Positions 1-6,141 are shown, counted from the first letter of the stretch. The stretch is 6,372 bases of DNA from Anaerobacillus alkalidiazotrophicus (GCF_001866055.1 NZ_MLQS01000001.1:279345-285716), one strand, 5' to 3'. Numbers and translations are program-made. Notes: a model not told the origin generated them from the sequence alone.

Positions 1-420
1 ATACACAAATCACACAACTAAGATCTATATCTAATTCAAACGATGAAACGATGCGTTTTTAACCAAATACAGTTTAATGTCGCTTAATTAAAGAAATCAT
101 GAAATTCACCAAATAGACTTTATTACATTTACAGTTTCTTTCTATTACAAACATTTGTAAACTACTAAAAAATAAAAGTTTAAGAATTATGTATAAATAG
201 CCAAACCACTGTAATAAATATGACTACTTTCATTCATCTACCATAGTTCTATATTCCTTATATAAACTCTCAAATTAATATTTATTTAGTGATAAAGAAC
301 CATGCAGTATAACACTCGACTATGTCTAGTTTACTAACTATCAAATATCATTTCAATCATTTTCCTACAAATACAATATATTTTTCCACATTATTTATAC
401 ATACCGTTCGAGAAAGTATT
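1..420. other. AT-rich intergenic region, no gene seen
   Basis: I see no credible coding region here on either strand: reading frames are short, lack ribosome sites and resemble nothing I know. The stretch is very AT-rich. The only small structures noticed are a perfect tandem 8-mer (AAACGATG twice, 38-53) and a short inverted repeat ACAAA-CA-TTTGT near 147-158. It probably contains the regulatory region of a gene lying beyond the left edge, but no promoter stands out. Confidence 0.6.
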
Positions 421-460
421 AAAAAAGTAGCATTATGACAAGGCGATGTCAAAATGCTAC
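421..460 (-). terminator. Intrinsic terminator of the nrfHA operon
   Basis: Read on the minus strand, arms 460-447 and 440-427 pair over 14 positions with one mismatch (435/452). They enclose a 6-nt loop and are followed by six T residues (421-426). It lies 14 bp after the nrfA stop codon, so it should end the nrfH-nrfA transcript. Confidence 0.93.
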
Positions 461-474
461 CTTATTTTCCTTAT

Positions 475-1914
475 TTAATTCTGTTTAGGAAAGAATTCAT
501 TCGTTGCATGAATATGCTTTTGGAACGGATCTTCTTCATTTAAAACAGTTTCTTTCACTTTAGAGATTTCAGTACGTAATTCATCAAGATCTACATTTAG
601 CTTTAATAATTCTTCTGTCGCTAACTTTAGAACATTGTTAGCTGCATCTGATGCCATTCTTAGCGTATCCATCCCACCTTGAGGATTGTGAAAACCATCA
701 GAGTTTTCGGCTGCAATTATATCTGTATACCATTGTGCTTCTCTAACAAAATTTTGAGCTTCACTAATCCTGTCTTCTGGTGCACCTGCTGTAATCATTC
801 TATTTACATAATAATGAGCTTCAACGGTCAAATCTTGGGCTTCATGTACCGCGTTTAAATGACGCTCTTGAATTTCACCTACTCTATCACGGATATATTT
901 TTCCGTCTTATCTGAGTGACAAGTTCGACACGATTGTTGGATCGTCTCTAAAGGTGATACCCAATAATGGGATGATATCTTTCTTCTATCATCTCTTCTT
1001 TCAAACGGCATATGACAATCCGAACAAGAAACCCCTGCTCTACCATGGGAACCATAGCTCCATAACTCATATTCAGGATGTTGAGCTTTTAGTATAGGAG
1101 AACCTGATACTGCGTGAATATAGTCATAATTAAAGCCTTCTTCTATAGCAATCGTTTGAAAATAATCATACATATCTTCTGGTCGATTTCCTAAGTCCCA
1201 TGGGAACCTAACCTTTTGTAATTCAGGTTCAAAATAATATTCAACATGACATTGAGCACAGACATATGTACGCATTTCATTTCTAGTAGCTTCTGTTACA
1301 TCAATACCTTGACGAGCCAAAGCATTTGTTAAAGATGGTCGAGTAATTCTTAACTCCATTGTCACTGGATTATGACAATCTGAGCATCCTATTGATACAT
1401 GTCCATATTCACCAAGCTCTTCTGATGCCCCAACAGAAGCGAGTTCTTCCATTCGGGGTAATATCTCGCCTCTGAAATTCGCCGCCCAATAATCATCACC
1501 AAATTCTTGTAATAGAGGTGTAACTGTTGAACTTTTACAGGTCATACATGACCCGATTGAACGTTCACCAATCCTAGCAATAGAAATTACATCCTCAACT
1601 GCGTATGTGTGTCCCCTCGTTGTATTATATTCTTGTTCAAAAGGAAAGCCGGCAAACAATATCGGTAAATAAGGTTCATATTCAGGAATGAATTTTGAAA
1701 CTGGAGGCCTACCAATTCCCATATTACGTAAGAAACTTTCATAATGTACTGGAAAAGCATCTTTAAATGCCGTATTTAAATATTCATTTGGCGATAGATC
1801 TGTTAATGGCTCTGTTTCGTCTACCGTTAAATCATCTGGACCCAAACATGCCTGTAGAATTATTAAGGTAAGAACTATCATTAGTAGCTTAAACACTAGT
1901 CCAAATTTTCTCAT
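475..1914 (-). CDS. nrfA: Ammonia-forming cytochrome c nitrite reductase (pentaheme), lipoprotein
   Basis: Catalyses the six-electron reduction of nitrite to ammonium, the last step of dissimilatory nitrate reduction to ammonium. Five heme sites are visible: the family-specific CMTCK (C123-K127, whose Lys binds the catalytic heme), then CSDCH (177-181), CAQCH (219-223), CSDCH (297-301) and CRTCH (329-333). By comparison with characterised NrfA, the catalytic residues are R114, Y226 and H279. E225, K276 and Q278 fit the calcium site, and the KAQH motif places it in the calcium-dependent type. The N-terminus has a hydrophobic stretch ending in a lipobox (LQAC, Cys23), so the mature protein is probably lipid-anchored outside the membrane, as expected in a Gram-positive. 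Length (479 aa) is normal. The ATG at 1914 follows a GAAAGGGTGA ribosome site. It begins 28 bp after nrfH, its electron donor, with which it forms an operon. No heme-attachment (ccm/res) genes are in the window. Confidence 0.97.
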   Translation of the reverse strand: MRKFGLVFKLLMIVLTLIILQACLGPDDLTVDETEPLTDLSPNEYLNTAFKDAFPVHYESFLRNMGIGRPPVSKFIPEYEPYLPILFAGFPFEQEYNTTRGHTYAVEDVISIARIGERSIGSCMTCKSSTVTPLLQEFGDDYWAANFRGEILPRMEELASVGASEELGEYGHVSIGCSDCHNPVTMELRITRPSLTNALARQGIDVTEATRNEMRTYVCAQCHVEYYFEPELQKVRFPWDLGNRPEDMYDYFQTIAIEEGFNYDYIHAVSGSPILKAQHPEYELWSYGSHGRAGVSCSDCHMPFERRDDRRKISSHYWVSPLETIQQSCRTCHSDKTEKYIRDRVGEIQERHLNAVHEAQDLTVEAHYYVNRMITAGAPEDRISEAQNFVREAQWYTDIIAAENSDGFHNPQGGMDTLRMASDAANNVLKLATEELLKLNVDLDELRTEISKVKETVLNEEDPFQKHIHATNEFFPKQN

Positions 1915-1942
1915 AAGGGATCACCCTTTCTTTATTAAAAGT

Positions 1943-2446
1943 TTATTTTGCTGCATCAATATTTAGTTTTAAATGCCAATCAGGAGATTTAAATATTCCT
2001 AATCCGTGAGGTACTTGACGGTGACAGTCAGTACAAGTTCCTTTAGAATCATGTGCCACATTTTCTATCGTATAGGAATGACAAGAAATGCAATTATTAT
2101 TGATCACATCAACTGAATTTTCAGTTGCGTGTAGTACATCAGGTATCTTACTCGCCCCAATTGTGTTCATATAAATATGCCCTAACCCTGCCTTTGCTTT
2201 GAAAACCATCTTTTCCACTATACTATCTGTAGGTGCGTGGCAATCATTACAGTCAAGCCGTGCATGAGGAGAATTTGTGAAAGCTTCATAAACAGTATCC
2301 ATAACGTGGCAACTTGAACAGAACTCTCCTGTATCAGTTGCTTTAATCGCCGTTACTGATCCTGCATACACAACTACGCCAATTAATACCCCTAATAATA
2401 CAAATAATAGCGCTTTATTATTCATTTCTTTAAACCGTTTAATCAT
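1943..2446 (-). CDS. nrfH: Cytochrome c nitrite reductase small subunit, membrane tetraheme quinol dehydrogenase
   Basis: Member of the NapC/NrfH/NirT family. It oxidises menaquinol and passes electrons to NrfA. An uncleaved N-terminal membrane anchor (about residues 12-33) is followed by an extracytoplasmic domain with four heme sites: CSSCH (43-47), CNDCH (66-70), CISCH (119-123) and CTDCH (138-142). The first site continues as CSSCHVM; in characterised NrfH the equivalent methionine (here M49) is an axial ligand of heme 1, which separates NrfH from NapC-like relatives. Length (167 aa) fits the family. The start at 2446 is well supported by GGGAGGTG (2451-2458) six bases upstream; the internal Met8 has no comparable site. 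It is the first gene of the operon, with nrfA following after 28 bp. Expression is presumably induced under anaerobiosis or by nitrite, which is inference. Confidence 0.96.
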   Translation of the reverse strand: MIKRFKEMNNKALLFVLLGVLIGVVVYAGSVTAIKATDTGEFCSSCHVMDTVYEAFTNSPHARLDCNDCHAPTDSIVEKMVFKAKAGLGHIYMNTIGASKIPDVLHATENSVDVINNNCISCHSYTIENVAHDSKGTCTDCHRQVPHGLGIFKSPDWHLKLNIDAAK

Positions 2447-2471
2447 CTTACACCTCCCATATTGACAAAAG

Positions 2472-2500
2472 ATTATAAGATTATATATTTCCTATTTCAC
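2472..2500 (-). promoter_or_regulatory. Candidate SigA-type promoter of nrfHA
   Basis: On the minus strand a perfect -10 TATAAT (2477-2472) lies 17 bp downstream of GTGAAA (2500-2495), a 4/6 match to the -35 consensus. Transcription would start near 2465, giving a short leader of about 18 nt that includes the GGGAGGTG ribosome site. A second TATAAT (2485-2480) has no good -35. The weak -35 fits a promoter that needs an activator. Confidence 0.55.
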
Positions 2501-2508
2501 ATACTTTT

Positions 2509-2544
2509 ACACATTTATCCCAACTTTTATCTAAGTTTATGTGT
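2509..2544. promoter_or_regulatory. Inverted repeat upstream of the nrfHA promoter, possible activator site
   Basis: Two nested inverted repeats share one centre: ACACAT (2509-2514) with ATGTGT (2539-2544), and AACTT (2522-2526) with AAGTT (2533-2537). The centre is about 60 bp upstream of the predicted start of transcription, a usual distance for an activator. It is not a clean Fnr box (TGTGA...TCACA) and I cannot assign a regulator. In AT-rich DNA chance remains possible. Confidence 0.3.
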
Positions 2545-2552
2545 GAAGAATC

Positions 2553-2588
2553 AAAAAATCAGCTTGCATCATTCACAAGCTGATTTTT
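2553..2588 (-). terminator. Terminator downstream of the FUSC/ArAE gene (possibly bidirectional)
   Basis: Perfect 13-bp inverted repeat: AAAAATCAGCTTG (2554-2566) and CAAGCTGATTTTT (2576-2588) with a 9-nt loop. Read on the minus strand the stem is followed by a run of six T (2558-2553). It separates the exporter gene (stop at 2718) from the nrfHA promoter. The A/T arms would let it work in either direction. Confidence 0.9.
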
Positions 2589-2650
2589 CATTCCGACATT
2601 TTTTTATTAATTTTTCAATTTAATAAATTTCATCATTCATTAAACACGTC

Positions 2651-2707
2651 AAAGCTGAACTTCAATCAGTGAGGACCTTCATCTCGACTGATTGTTAGTT
2701 TACTTAT
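2651..2707 (+). repeat. Short diverged copy of the structured dispersed repeat
   Basis: This stretch matches 5684-5743 along its whole length: it shares AAAGCTGAACTTCAATCAGTG, CTTCATC, ACTGATTGTTAGTT and ACTTAT. It keeps only the first hairpin of the longer element. Stem pairs are 2658-2661 with 2697-2700, 2663-2670 with 2687-2694, and 2671-2673 with 2683-2685 (one bulged G). The tip of the stem differs from the other copy yet still pairs. Strand is given by similarity to the other copy; I see no coding potential. Confidence 0.8.
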
Positions 2708-2725
2708 TAATAAATTATTAATAAG
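2703..2725. repeat. Perfect 23-bp palindrome over the end of the FUSC/ArAE gene
   Basis: CTTATTAATAA (2703-2713) and TTATTAATAAG (2715-2725) are exact reverse complements around one A. This equals two adjacent copies of the self-complementary 10-mer TTATTAATAA. It covers the TAA stop codon (2718-2720) and abuts the repeat copy at 2651-2707. The stem is almost all A/T, so it is a poor terminator. Function unknown. Confidence 0.6.
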
Positions 2726-3728
2726 CGTTTATTTGATAAAGTTCTTCCAATGAATCATGTATGGATAGTAACTCAAAATAAACAATCCTTTTTGTAGTGA
2801 AATGATGGAAAAATTGTGAAGACTTCGATAATTGGTTTGCTTCATATCTTAATTGAAAGTCTAATTCACCGATCAACTTATAGTGATCTTCTGGAATAGA
2901 ATTTGAGGGATTCTCTAAAATTAATTGTATTGATTGAACGCTTTTTATAATAACTTCTTTTTCTTTCATAGTAAAATGCCCCGGCTCATTTACGTATTGT
3001 AAATTCCCAATATGTAATGCTATTTTTTGCATGATGGTATTCATTTTTTTTAGCTTATAAAAGTTACGGTATTCGCTAATTTTTATTTTATGATATTTCC
3101 ATTCACGCTCTTGAAAAGATAATAATTCACTTACCTTTTCTGTTGTATTTCTAAACTTCAAATAAGTAGGATTAATCGCTCTTTTAGGATTTGATTCAAT
3201 AATGCCTTGCATAGTTTTGCTGAGTACTTCGCTAGCTAATAAAAAGGTAGCTTTAAGCTTCTCATTTATGAGTGGAGTGAACTTCGGAGGCAATATTAAA
3301 AAATTAACTAACGTTGATACAGTAATACCGATAGTTGTCGTTCCTAATCTAGATAAAAAGGTTAAAATAAAGTGTCCATTAATATCAGGTACCATAGCAA
3401 CTGCGGTTAACGTAGCAACAAGGATACCATCATTTAATTTTAGTTTTTGGCACAAGAATATTGTGAAAACAGCAGCTAGTGTATATGATAAAACCGTTTC
3501 TCCCCATAAAGCAACAAATATTACTGCAAATGCTGCCCCGATTGCCGATGCCGGAAAACGGATAACTCCTTTTCTAATTGAATCAAAAGCTGTTGGTTCA
3601 ATTGTTACAATTGCCGCAATTACTGCAAACTCTGCAGGTAAATTCAGCTGTAAACAAATAAAAGCAGTGATAAAAACTGCTATACCTGTTTTAATTATCC
3701 TTCTCCCTATAAATTTTCCAGTTTTCAT
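2718..3728 (-). CDS. Aromatic acid exporter family (FUSC/ArAE_1, YqjA-like) membrane protein
   Basis: Resembles the Bacillus ArAE_1 (formerly DUF939) proteins such as YqjA, relatives of fusaric acid and aromatic acid exporters. The substrate is unknown. From the chosen start, about six hydrophobic helices occupy residues 12-148 (near 12-29, 33-48, 60-75, 80-94, 102-118, 128-147). They carry the repeated Arg/Gly pattern of the family (RKGVIRFPASAIGA, then FLSRLGTTTIG). A charged, mostly helical cytoplasmic C-terminal domain follows (about 150-336), as in ArAE_1_C. The frame can be extended to a TTG at 3743, but the ATG at 3728 sits six bases after AAGGTG and is the likelier start, giving 336 aa. 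It is separated from the kinase upstream by a hairpin and from nrfH by a strong terminator, so it is probably transcribed alone. No functional tie to nitrite reduction is visible. Confidence 0.85.
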   Translation of the reverse strand: MKTGKFIGRRIIKTGIAVFITAFICLQLNLPAEFAVIAAIVTIEPTAFDSIRKGVIRFPASAIGAAFAVIFVALWGETVLSYTLAAVFTIFLCQKLKLNDGILVATLTAVAMVPDINGHFILTFLSRLGTTTIGITVSTLVNFLILPPKFTPLINEKLKATFLLASEVLSKTMQGIIESNPKRAINPTYLKFRNTTEKVSELLSFQEREWKYHKIKISEYRNFYKLKKMNTIMQKIALHIGNLQYVNEPGHFTMKEKEVIIKSVQSIQLILENPSNSIPEDHYKLIGELDFQLRYEANQLSKSSQFFHHFTTKRIVYFELLSIHDSLEELYQINAY

Positions 3729-3767
3729 TTTTCTCACCTTCAAATAACTTTACACTTGAATTTTAAT

Positions 3768-3792
3768 AGCTTCCCAGTTAAATCGGGAAGCT
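3768..3792 (-). terminator. Hairpin terminator after the histidine kinase gene
   Basis: AGCTTCCC (3768-3775) and GGGAAGCT (3785-3792) form a perfect 8-bp GC-containing stem with a 9-nt loop, 15 bp past the kinase stop codon. The minus-strand tail (ATTAAAATT) is T-rich but interrupted, so termination may be incomplete and some transcription could continue into the exporter gene. Confidence 0.65.
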
Positions 3793-3807
3793 TTTCCTAA
3801 AAATGTG

Positions 3808-5076
3808 CTACGAATTAGAAAGAGATTTAGCATTCTTTATTGGTAAAACAACTTCAACCTTCGTTCCTACCCCTTCTTCACTAGTAAAATAGATCTCCCC
3901 ATCGTGTTGGTGGACTATTTTATGGCTTACAGTTAAACCTAGGCCTGTACCTTTTTCTTTCGAGGAATAAAAAGGTTCTCCTAATCTTTCGAGAAACTGC
4001 TCAGAAATTCCAATACCTTTATCTTCAACATTAATAATAACATGATCTTGATCTTTTACTAATGTAACTAAAACTTCACCTTTTTCATCAGAAGCTTCTA
4101 AAGCATTTTTAACTAGATTAATAAATAATTGTTTGAGTTGGTTTTTTTCACAATCAATCCACACATTTTCTAACTGCTTAACTTTAATACTTACATTATT
4201 CATATTTGCCTGTGGCTCTAATAAAGATACTACATCTGTTAGAACTTCTTTTATATTATAAGTTGAAAAGTGAATCTTTTGCGGCTTAGCTAAAAGTAAT
4301 AATTCCCCAACAATATGATCAATTCTATTTAGTTCCTTAATCATAATATCGTAGTATGTTCCATTTTTATTATCATTCTCTTGAAGTAATTGTACAAATC
4401 CTTTAATTGAAGTTAATGGATTTCTAATTTCATGTCCAACACTTGCTGCTAGTTCACCTACAATAGATAGTTTTTCACTTTTTCTTATTTGTTCTTCCGC
4501 TTGTTTCCTATCAGTGATATCACGCCCGATAACTACTAGTGCTTTCCTACTTCCATCATTATAAAATAACGGAACCTTTATCATTTCAAAATACTTATGA
4601 GTACCATCAGGAACTGGAAGCAATTCTTCACAACGAGTAATTTTTTTGTTTTTCCATGCTTCTTCATCTAATTTTTCATTATTTATTAAAGCTTCACGAT
4701 AAAAATCAGTATAAGAGGCAAGTTCAGAATCTTTTTTTCCACGATAATCAACGTCTTCTAATTGAAACAGCTTTAATCCAAAGTTATTTGCTTCTAACCA
4801 ACGACCTTCACCATCTTTAAAATTAACAAAGTCTACCATAGAGTTAATTAAAGTTGATAGCTTTTCTTCTTGTTCCTTGGAAGAATTTAATTCCTCTATT
4901 TTCCCAAGAATTAAATAAAAAACAGATCCTGTTAAAACAACATAGAGGATTCCTTTCATTCTTTGGAAAATCATAAACAAATCGGTAGGTGCATAAACTT
5001 GAACTAAAAAATCTGTAATCATTATCCATAAAACACCAAAAACGATATATATCAAGAAAATATTTCTTTTATTCAT
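3808..5076 (-). CDS. Membrane PAS-domain sensor histidine kinase (orphan, KinA-E-like)
   Basis: A two-component sensor kinase of 422 aa. Two transmembrane helices (about 7-27 and 41-58) flank a very short outer loop, so the signal is probably sensed in or below the membrane. A PAS domain follows (about 72-192), ending in the typical GRDITDRKQAEEQ linker. Next is a HisKA dimerisation helix with phospho-acceptor H215 in GHEIRNPLTS, then an HATPase domain: N-box (N320, N324), G1 DKGIGI (352-357), F-box GEPFYSSK and G2 GTGLGL (376-381). All catalytic motifs are intact. The H-box region (GELAASVGHEIRNPLTSIKG) resembles Bacillus sporulation-phosphorelay kinases KinA-KinE, and no response regulator is adjacent, so a partner such as Spo0F is possible. 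That is inference. The ATG at 5076 is preceded by AAAGGAGTT. The gene is bracketed by terminators and appears monocistronic. Confidence 0.93.
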   Translation of the reverse strand: MNKRNIFLIYIVFGVLWIMITDFLVQVYAPTDLFMIFQRMKGILYVVLTGSVFYLILGKIEELNSSKEQEEKLSTLINSMVDFVNFKDGEGRWLEANNFGLKLFQLEDVDYRGKKDSELASYTDFYREALINNEKLDEEAWKNKKITRCEELLPVPDGTHKYFEMIKVPLFYNDGSRKALVVIGRDITDRKQAEEQIRKSEKLSIVGELAASVGHEIRNPLTSIKGFVQLLQENDNKNGTYYDIMIKELNRIDHIVGELLLLAKPQKIHFSTYNIKEVLTDVVSLLEPQANMNNVSIKVKQLENVWIDCEKNQLKQLFINLVKNALEASDEKGEVLVTLVKDQDHVIINVEDKGIGISEQFLERLGEPFYSSKEKGTGLGLTVSHKIVHQHDGEIYFTSEEGVGTKVEVVLPIKNAKSLSNS

Positions 5077-5150
5077 AAGTAACTCCTTTATGACTAAATA
5101 ATTAGCTTACCTCCTATTCTACCATTTTTACAATCTATTGAAATTGGTAA

Positions 5151-5177
5151 ATTATATTTTAAATAGTATGACACCAA
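5151..5177 (-). promoter_or_regulatory. Possible promoter of the histidine kinase gene
   Basis: On the minus strand TATAAT (5156-5151) is preceded by TTGGTG (5177-5172) at a short 15-bp spacing, directly after the T-run of the terminator at 5176-5213. The leader would be about 70 nt. Another option is TAGAAT close to the gene, which lacks a good -35. Neither is convincing alone. Confidence 0.3.
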
Positions 5178-5213
5178 AAAGCTCTTACAATTTGAATAAC
5201 CGATAAGAGCTTT
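5176..5213 (-). terminator. Intrinsic terminator upstream of the histidine kinase gene
   Basis: AAAGCTCTTA (5178-5187) and TAAGAGCTTT (5204-5213) make a perfect 10-bp stem with a 16-nt loop. On the minus strand it ends in five T (5180-5176). It is the second terminator after the siderophore-gene remnant and shields the kinase promoter from read-through. Confidence 0.75.
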
Positions 5214-5265
5214 ACATTACATACCATAATAAAGTAGGGTTTCCCTCTTTACTGCTACGAAATTT

Positions 5266-5300
5266 AAAAACCTCGTTCACAATAATATGTAAACGAGGTT
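5266..5300 (-). terminator. Terminator after the siderophore-binding protein remnant
   Basis: Arms 5269-5281 and 5288-5300 pair over 13 positions with one C/A mismatch (core AACCTCGTT/AACGAGGTT) around a 6-nt loop. On the minus strand a T-rich tail follows. It lies 18 bp beyond where the siderophore-binding protein family normally ends, so it is probably the original terminator, kept after the gene died. Confidence 0.85.
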
Positions 5301-5318
5301 CTCCCAAACTGTATATAA

Positions 5319-5678
5319 TTTTATGCCTTCTGTAATTTCTCTAATCATTTCAGTAACTGATACTAATCCTCCACCTGCAAGGTACCATTAGTTCGGGTCT
5401 AAGTAAACAATTTTATCTTCTTGATATGCTCTAGTTTTTTCCGTTAATTCATTTTCAATCGTTTGTTTTGCTGCTGCTTCTCCACCAGTTACGGCTGCAC
5501 CACGATCAACTCCGAATAAGTATTCAGGATCTTTTTCTAGAGTATATTCATAAGAAACGTTCATACCGTGAGTAGAAACTTCAATCGGCTCATCTACTGG
5601 AGTAAAGCCAAATACTTCATGAAGAATACCAAAACGGGATCCTGGCCCGTAAGCACAGATTCCGGACACCCTTTCATA
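5319..5678 (-). pseudogene. C-terminal fragment of an iron-siderophore ABC transporter substrate-binding protein (YclQ/FatB type)
   Basis: The reading frame gives a run typical of the C-terminal lobe of Gram-positive siderophore-binding lipoproteins (YclQ-like): AYGPGSRFGILHEVFGFTP, EVSTHGMNVSYEYTLEKDP, YLFGVDRGAA and IVYLDPN. A TAA at 5390-5388 then interrupts it where relatives have an aromatic residue (NYWYL). The same frame continues with WYLAGGGLVSVTEMIREI up to about 5319, and the usual stop there also seems lost. The front is missing: the signal peptide, lipobox and first lobe, well over half of the normal length of about 310-320 aa. Homology fades near 5663, just before the structured repeat. 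An apparent ATG at 5723 and the peptide MDEGTPPLIEVQLYF come from the repeat, not from the gene. With the front lost and an internal stop it cannot make a working binding protein. No permease or ATPase genes remain nearby. Confidence 0.88.
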
Positions 5679-5682
5679 AAAA

Positions 5683-5838
5683 TAAAGCTGAACTTCAATC
5701 AGTGGGGGGGTTCCTTCATCCACTGATTGTTAGTTCAACTTATCGGACCTTTAGGGGGAGTTTATCCCCCACCTAAACTTCTCGATTTTCTTAAGTTTTG
5801 AGGTGGGGGTCTTACTTGCCCCTTAAGAGTGGGATAAA
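5683..5838. repeat. Structured dispersed repeat of about 155 bp (possible small non-autonomous mobile element)
   Basis: Two hairpins lie in tandem. Hairpin 1: CAATCAGTGG (5696-5705) pairs perfectly with CCACTGATTG (5720-5729), and beyond a small internal loop GAACT (5690-5694) pairs with AGTTC (5732-5736). Hairpin 2: CCCCCACCT plus AAACTT (5766-5780) pairs with AAGTTT, a 2-nt bulge and AGGTGGGGG (5793-5809). An outer stem joins CTTTAGGGG (5749-5757) to CCCCTTAAG (5819-5827) with one mismatch. TTTATCCC (5761-5768) can also pair with GGGATAAA (5831-5838), which would compete with hairpin 2 or form a pseudoknot. There is no transposase and no coding potential. A shorter copy is at 2651-2707. It may be a MITE or the end of an IS200/IS605-type element, but I cannot identify the family. 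The left edge is approximate; the right edge is set by the end of uxaB similarity near 5836-5838. Confidence 0.75.
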
Positions 5839-6141
5839 TCGATGATAAAGTAGTGCAGTTAACTTTCCAGGGAAAGATTTCGGAGTAGAATCCGGATCAT
5901 ATTCCTCTTGTAAATAAGTTAAGCCTGCTTCTGTCGTGTTGGAAAAAACATATCTAATATCCCTTGAGGTAGCAACTTTTAAAATTTCATCCCAATTTTC
6001 GACTATATTAATTCCCCTTGATATAGAAGAGACTATTTCACTCTTCTCTACTCTTTCACCTTTAACAATCCCCTTTAAAACTACTGTGTATAGACCATCT
6101 TGTTCATTAATTATTGGGATTTTATCTTGTGATCTTGCAAA
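5836..6141 (-). pseudogene. uxaB: Internal fragment of tagaturonate reductase (altronate oxidoreductase)
   Basis: About 102 codons in one open frame read like residues of roughly 60-160 of UxaB, the NADH-dependent enzyme converting tagaturonate to altronate in galacturonate breakdown. Recognisable blocks are INEQDGLYTVVLKG, SSISRGINI, FSNTTEAGLTYL, EEYDPD and FPGKLTALLYHRF. The full protein is about 480 aa. The N-terminal nucleotide-binding part is missing, with a TAG in frame at 6144-6142 and no upstream homology. Everything after YHRF is replaced by the structured repeat, where the frame runs into a stop at 5814. There is no start codon or ribosome site in place. It is a dead remnant. The divergent LacI-family gene next to it fits a former hexuronate locus, as ExuR and KdgR of Bacillus belong to that family. 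Confidence 0.85.

Noticed and set aside
38..53. Tandem 8-mer AAACGATG as a possible repeat array
   Set aside because: Only two units are present, so it is neither a CRISPR array nor an iteron set.
2598..2645. AT-only inverted repeat TTTATTAA/TTAATAAA
   Set aside because: Expected by chance in sequence this rich in A and T, with no supporting context.
3728..3743. TTG at 3743 as the exporter start
   Set aside because: The codon lies just upstream of and partly overlaps the AAGGTGAG ribosome site that serves the ATG at 3728, which is the better start.
3202..3747. Long plus-strand open frame opposite the exporter gene
   Set aside because: It is the antisense of the FUSC/ArAE coding sequence, whose helices and family motifs are clear on the minus strand. 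It has no ribosome site and no family resemblance.
4844..5029. Small minus-strand frame within the kinase N-terminus
   Set aside because: It is an out-of-frame shadow inside the well-supported histidine kinase gene.
5231..5253. Small GGG-aaa-CCC hairpin between the two terminators
   Set aside because: The stem is only three G-C pairs plus interrupted A-T pairs with no T-run; too weak to call.
5388..5723. Treating the 111-codon frame as an intact small protein
   Set aside because: Its first 15 or so residues are translated from the structured repeat, the rest is a truncated siderophore-binding protein, and homology continues past its stop codon.
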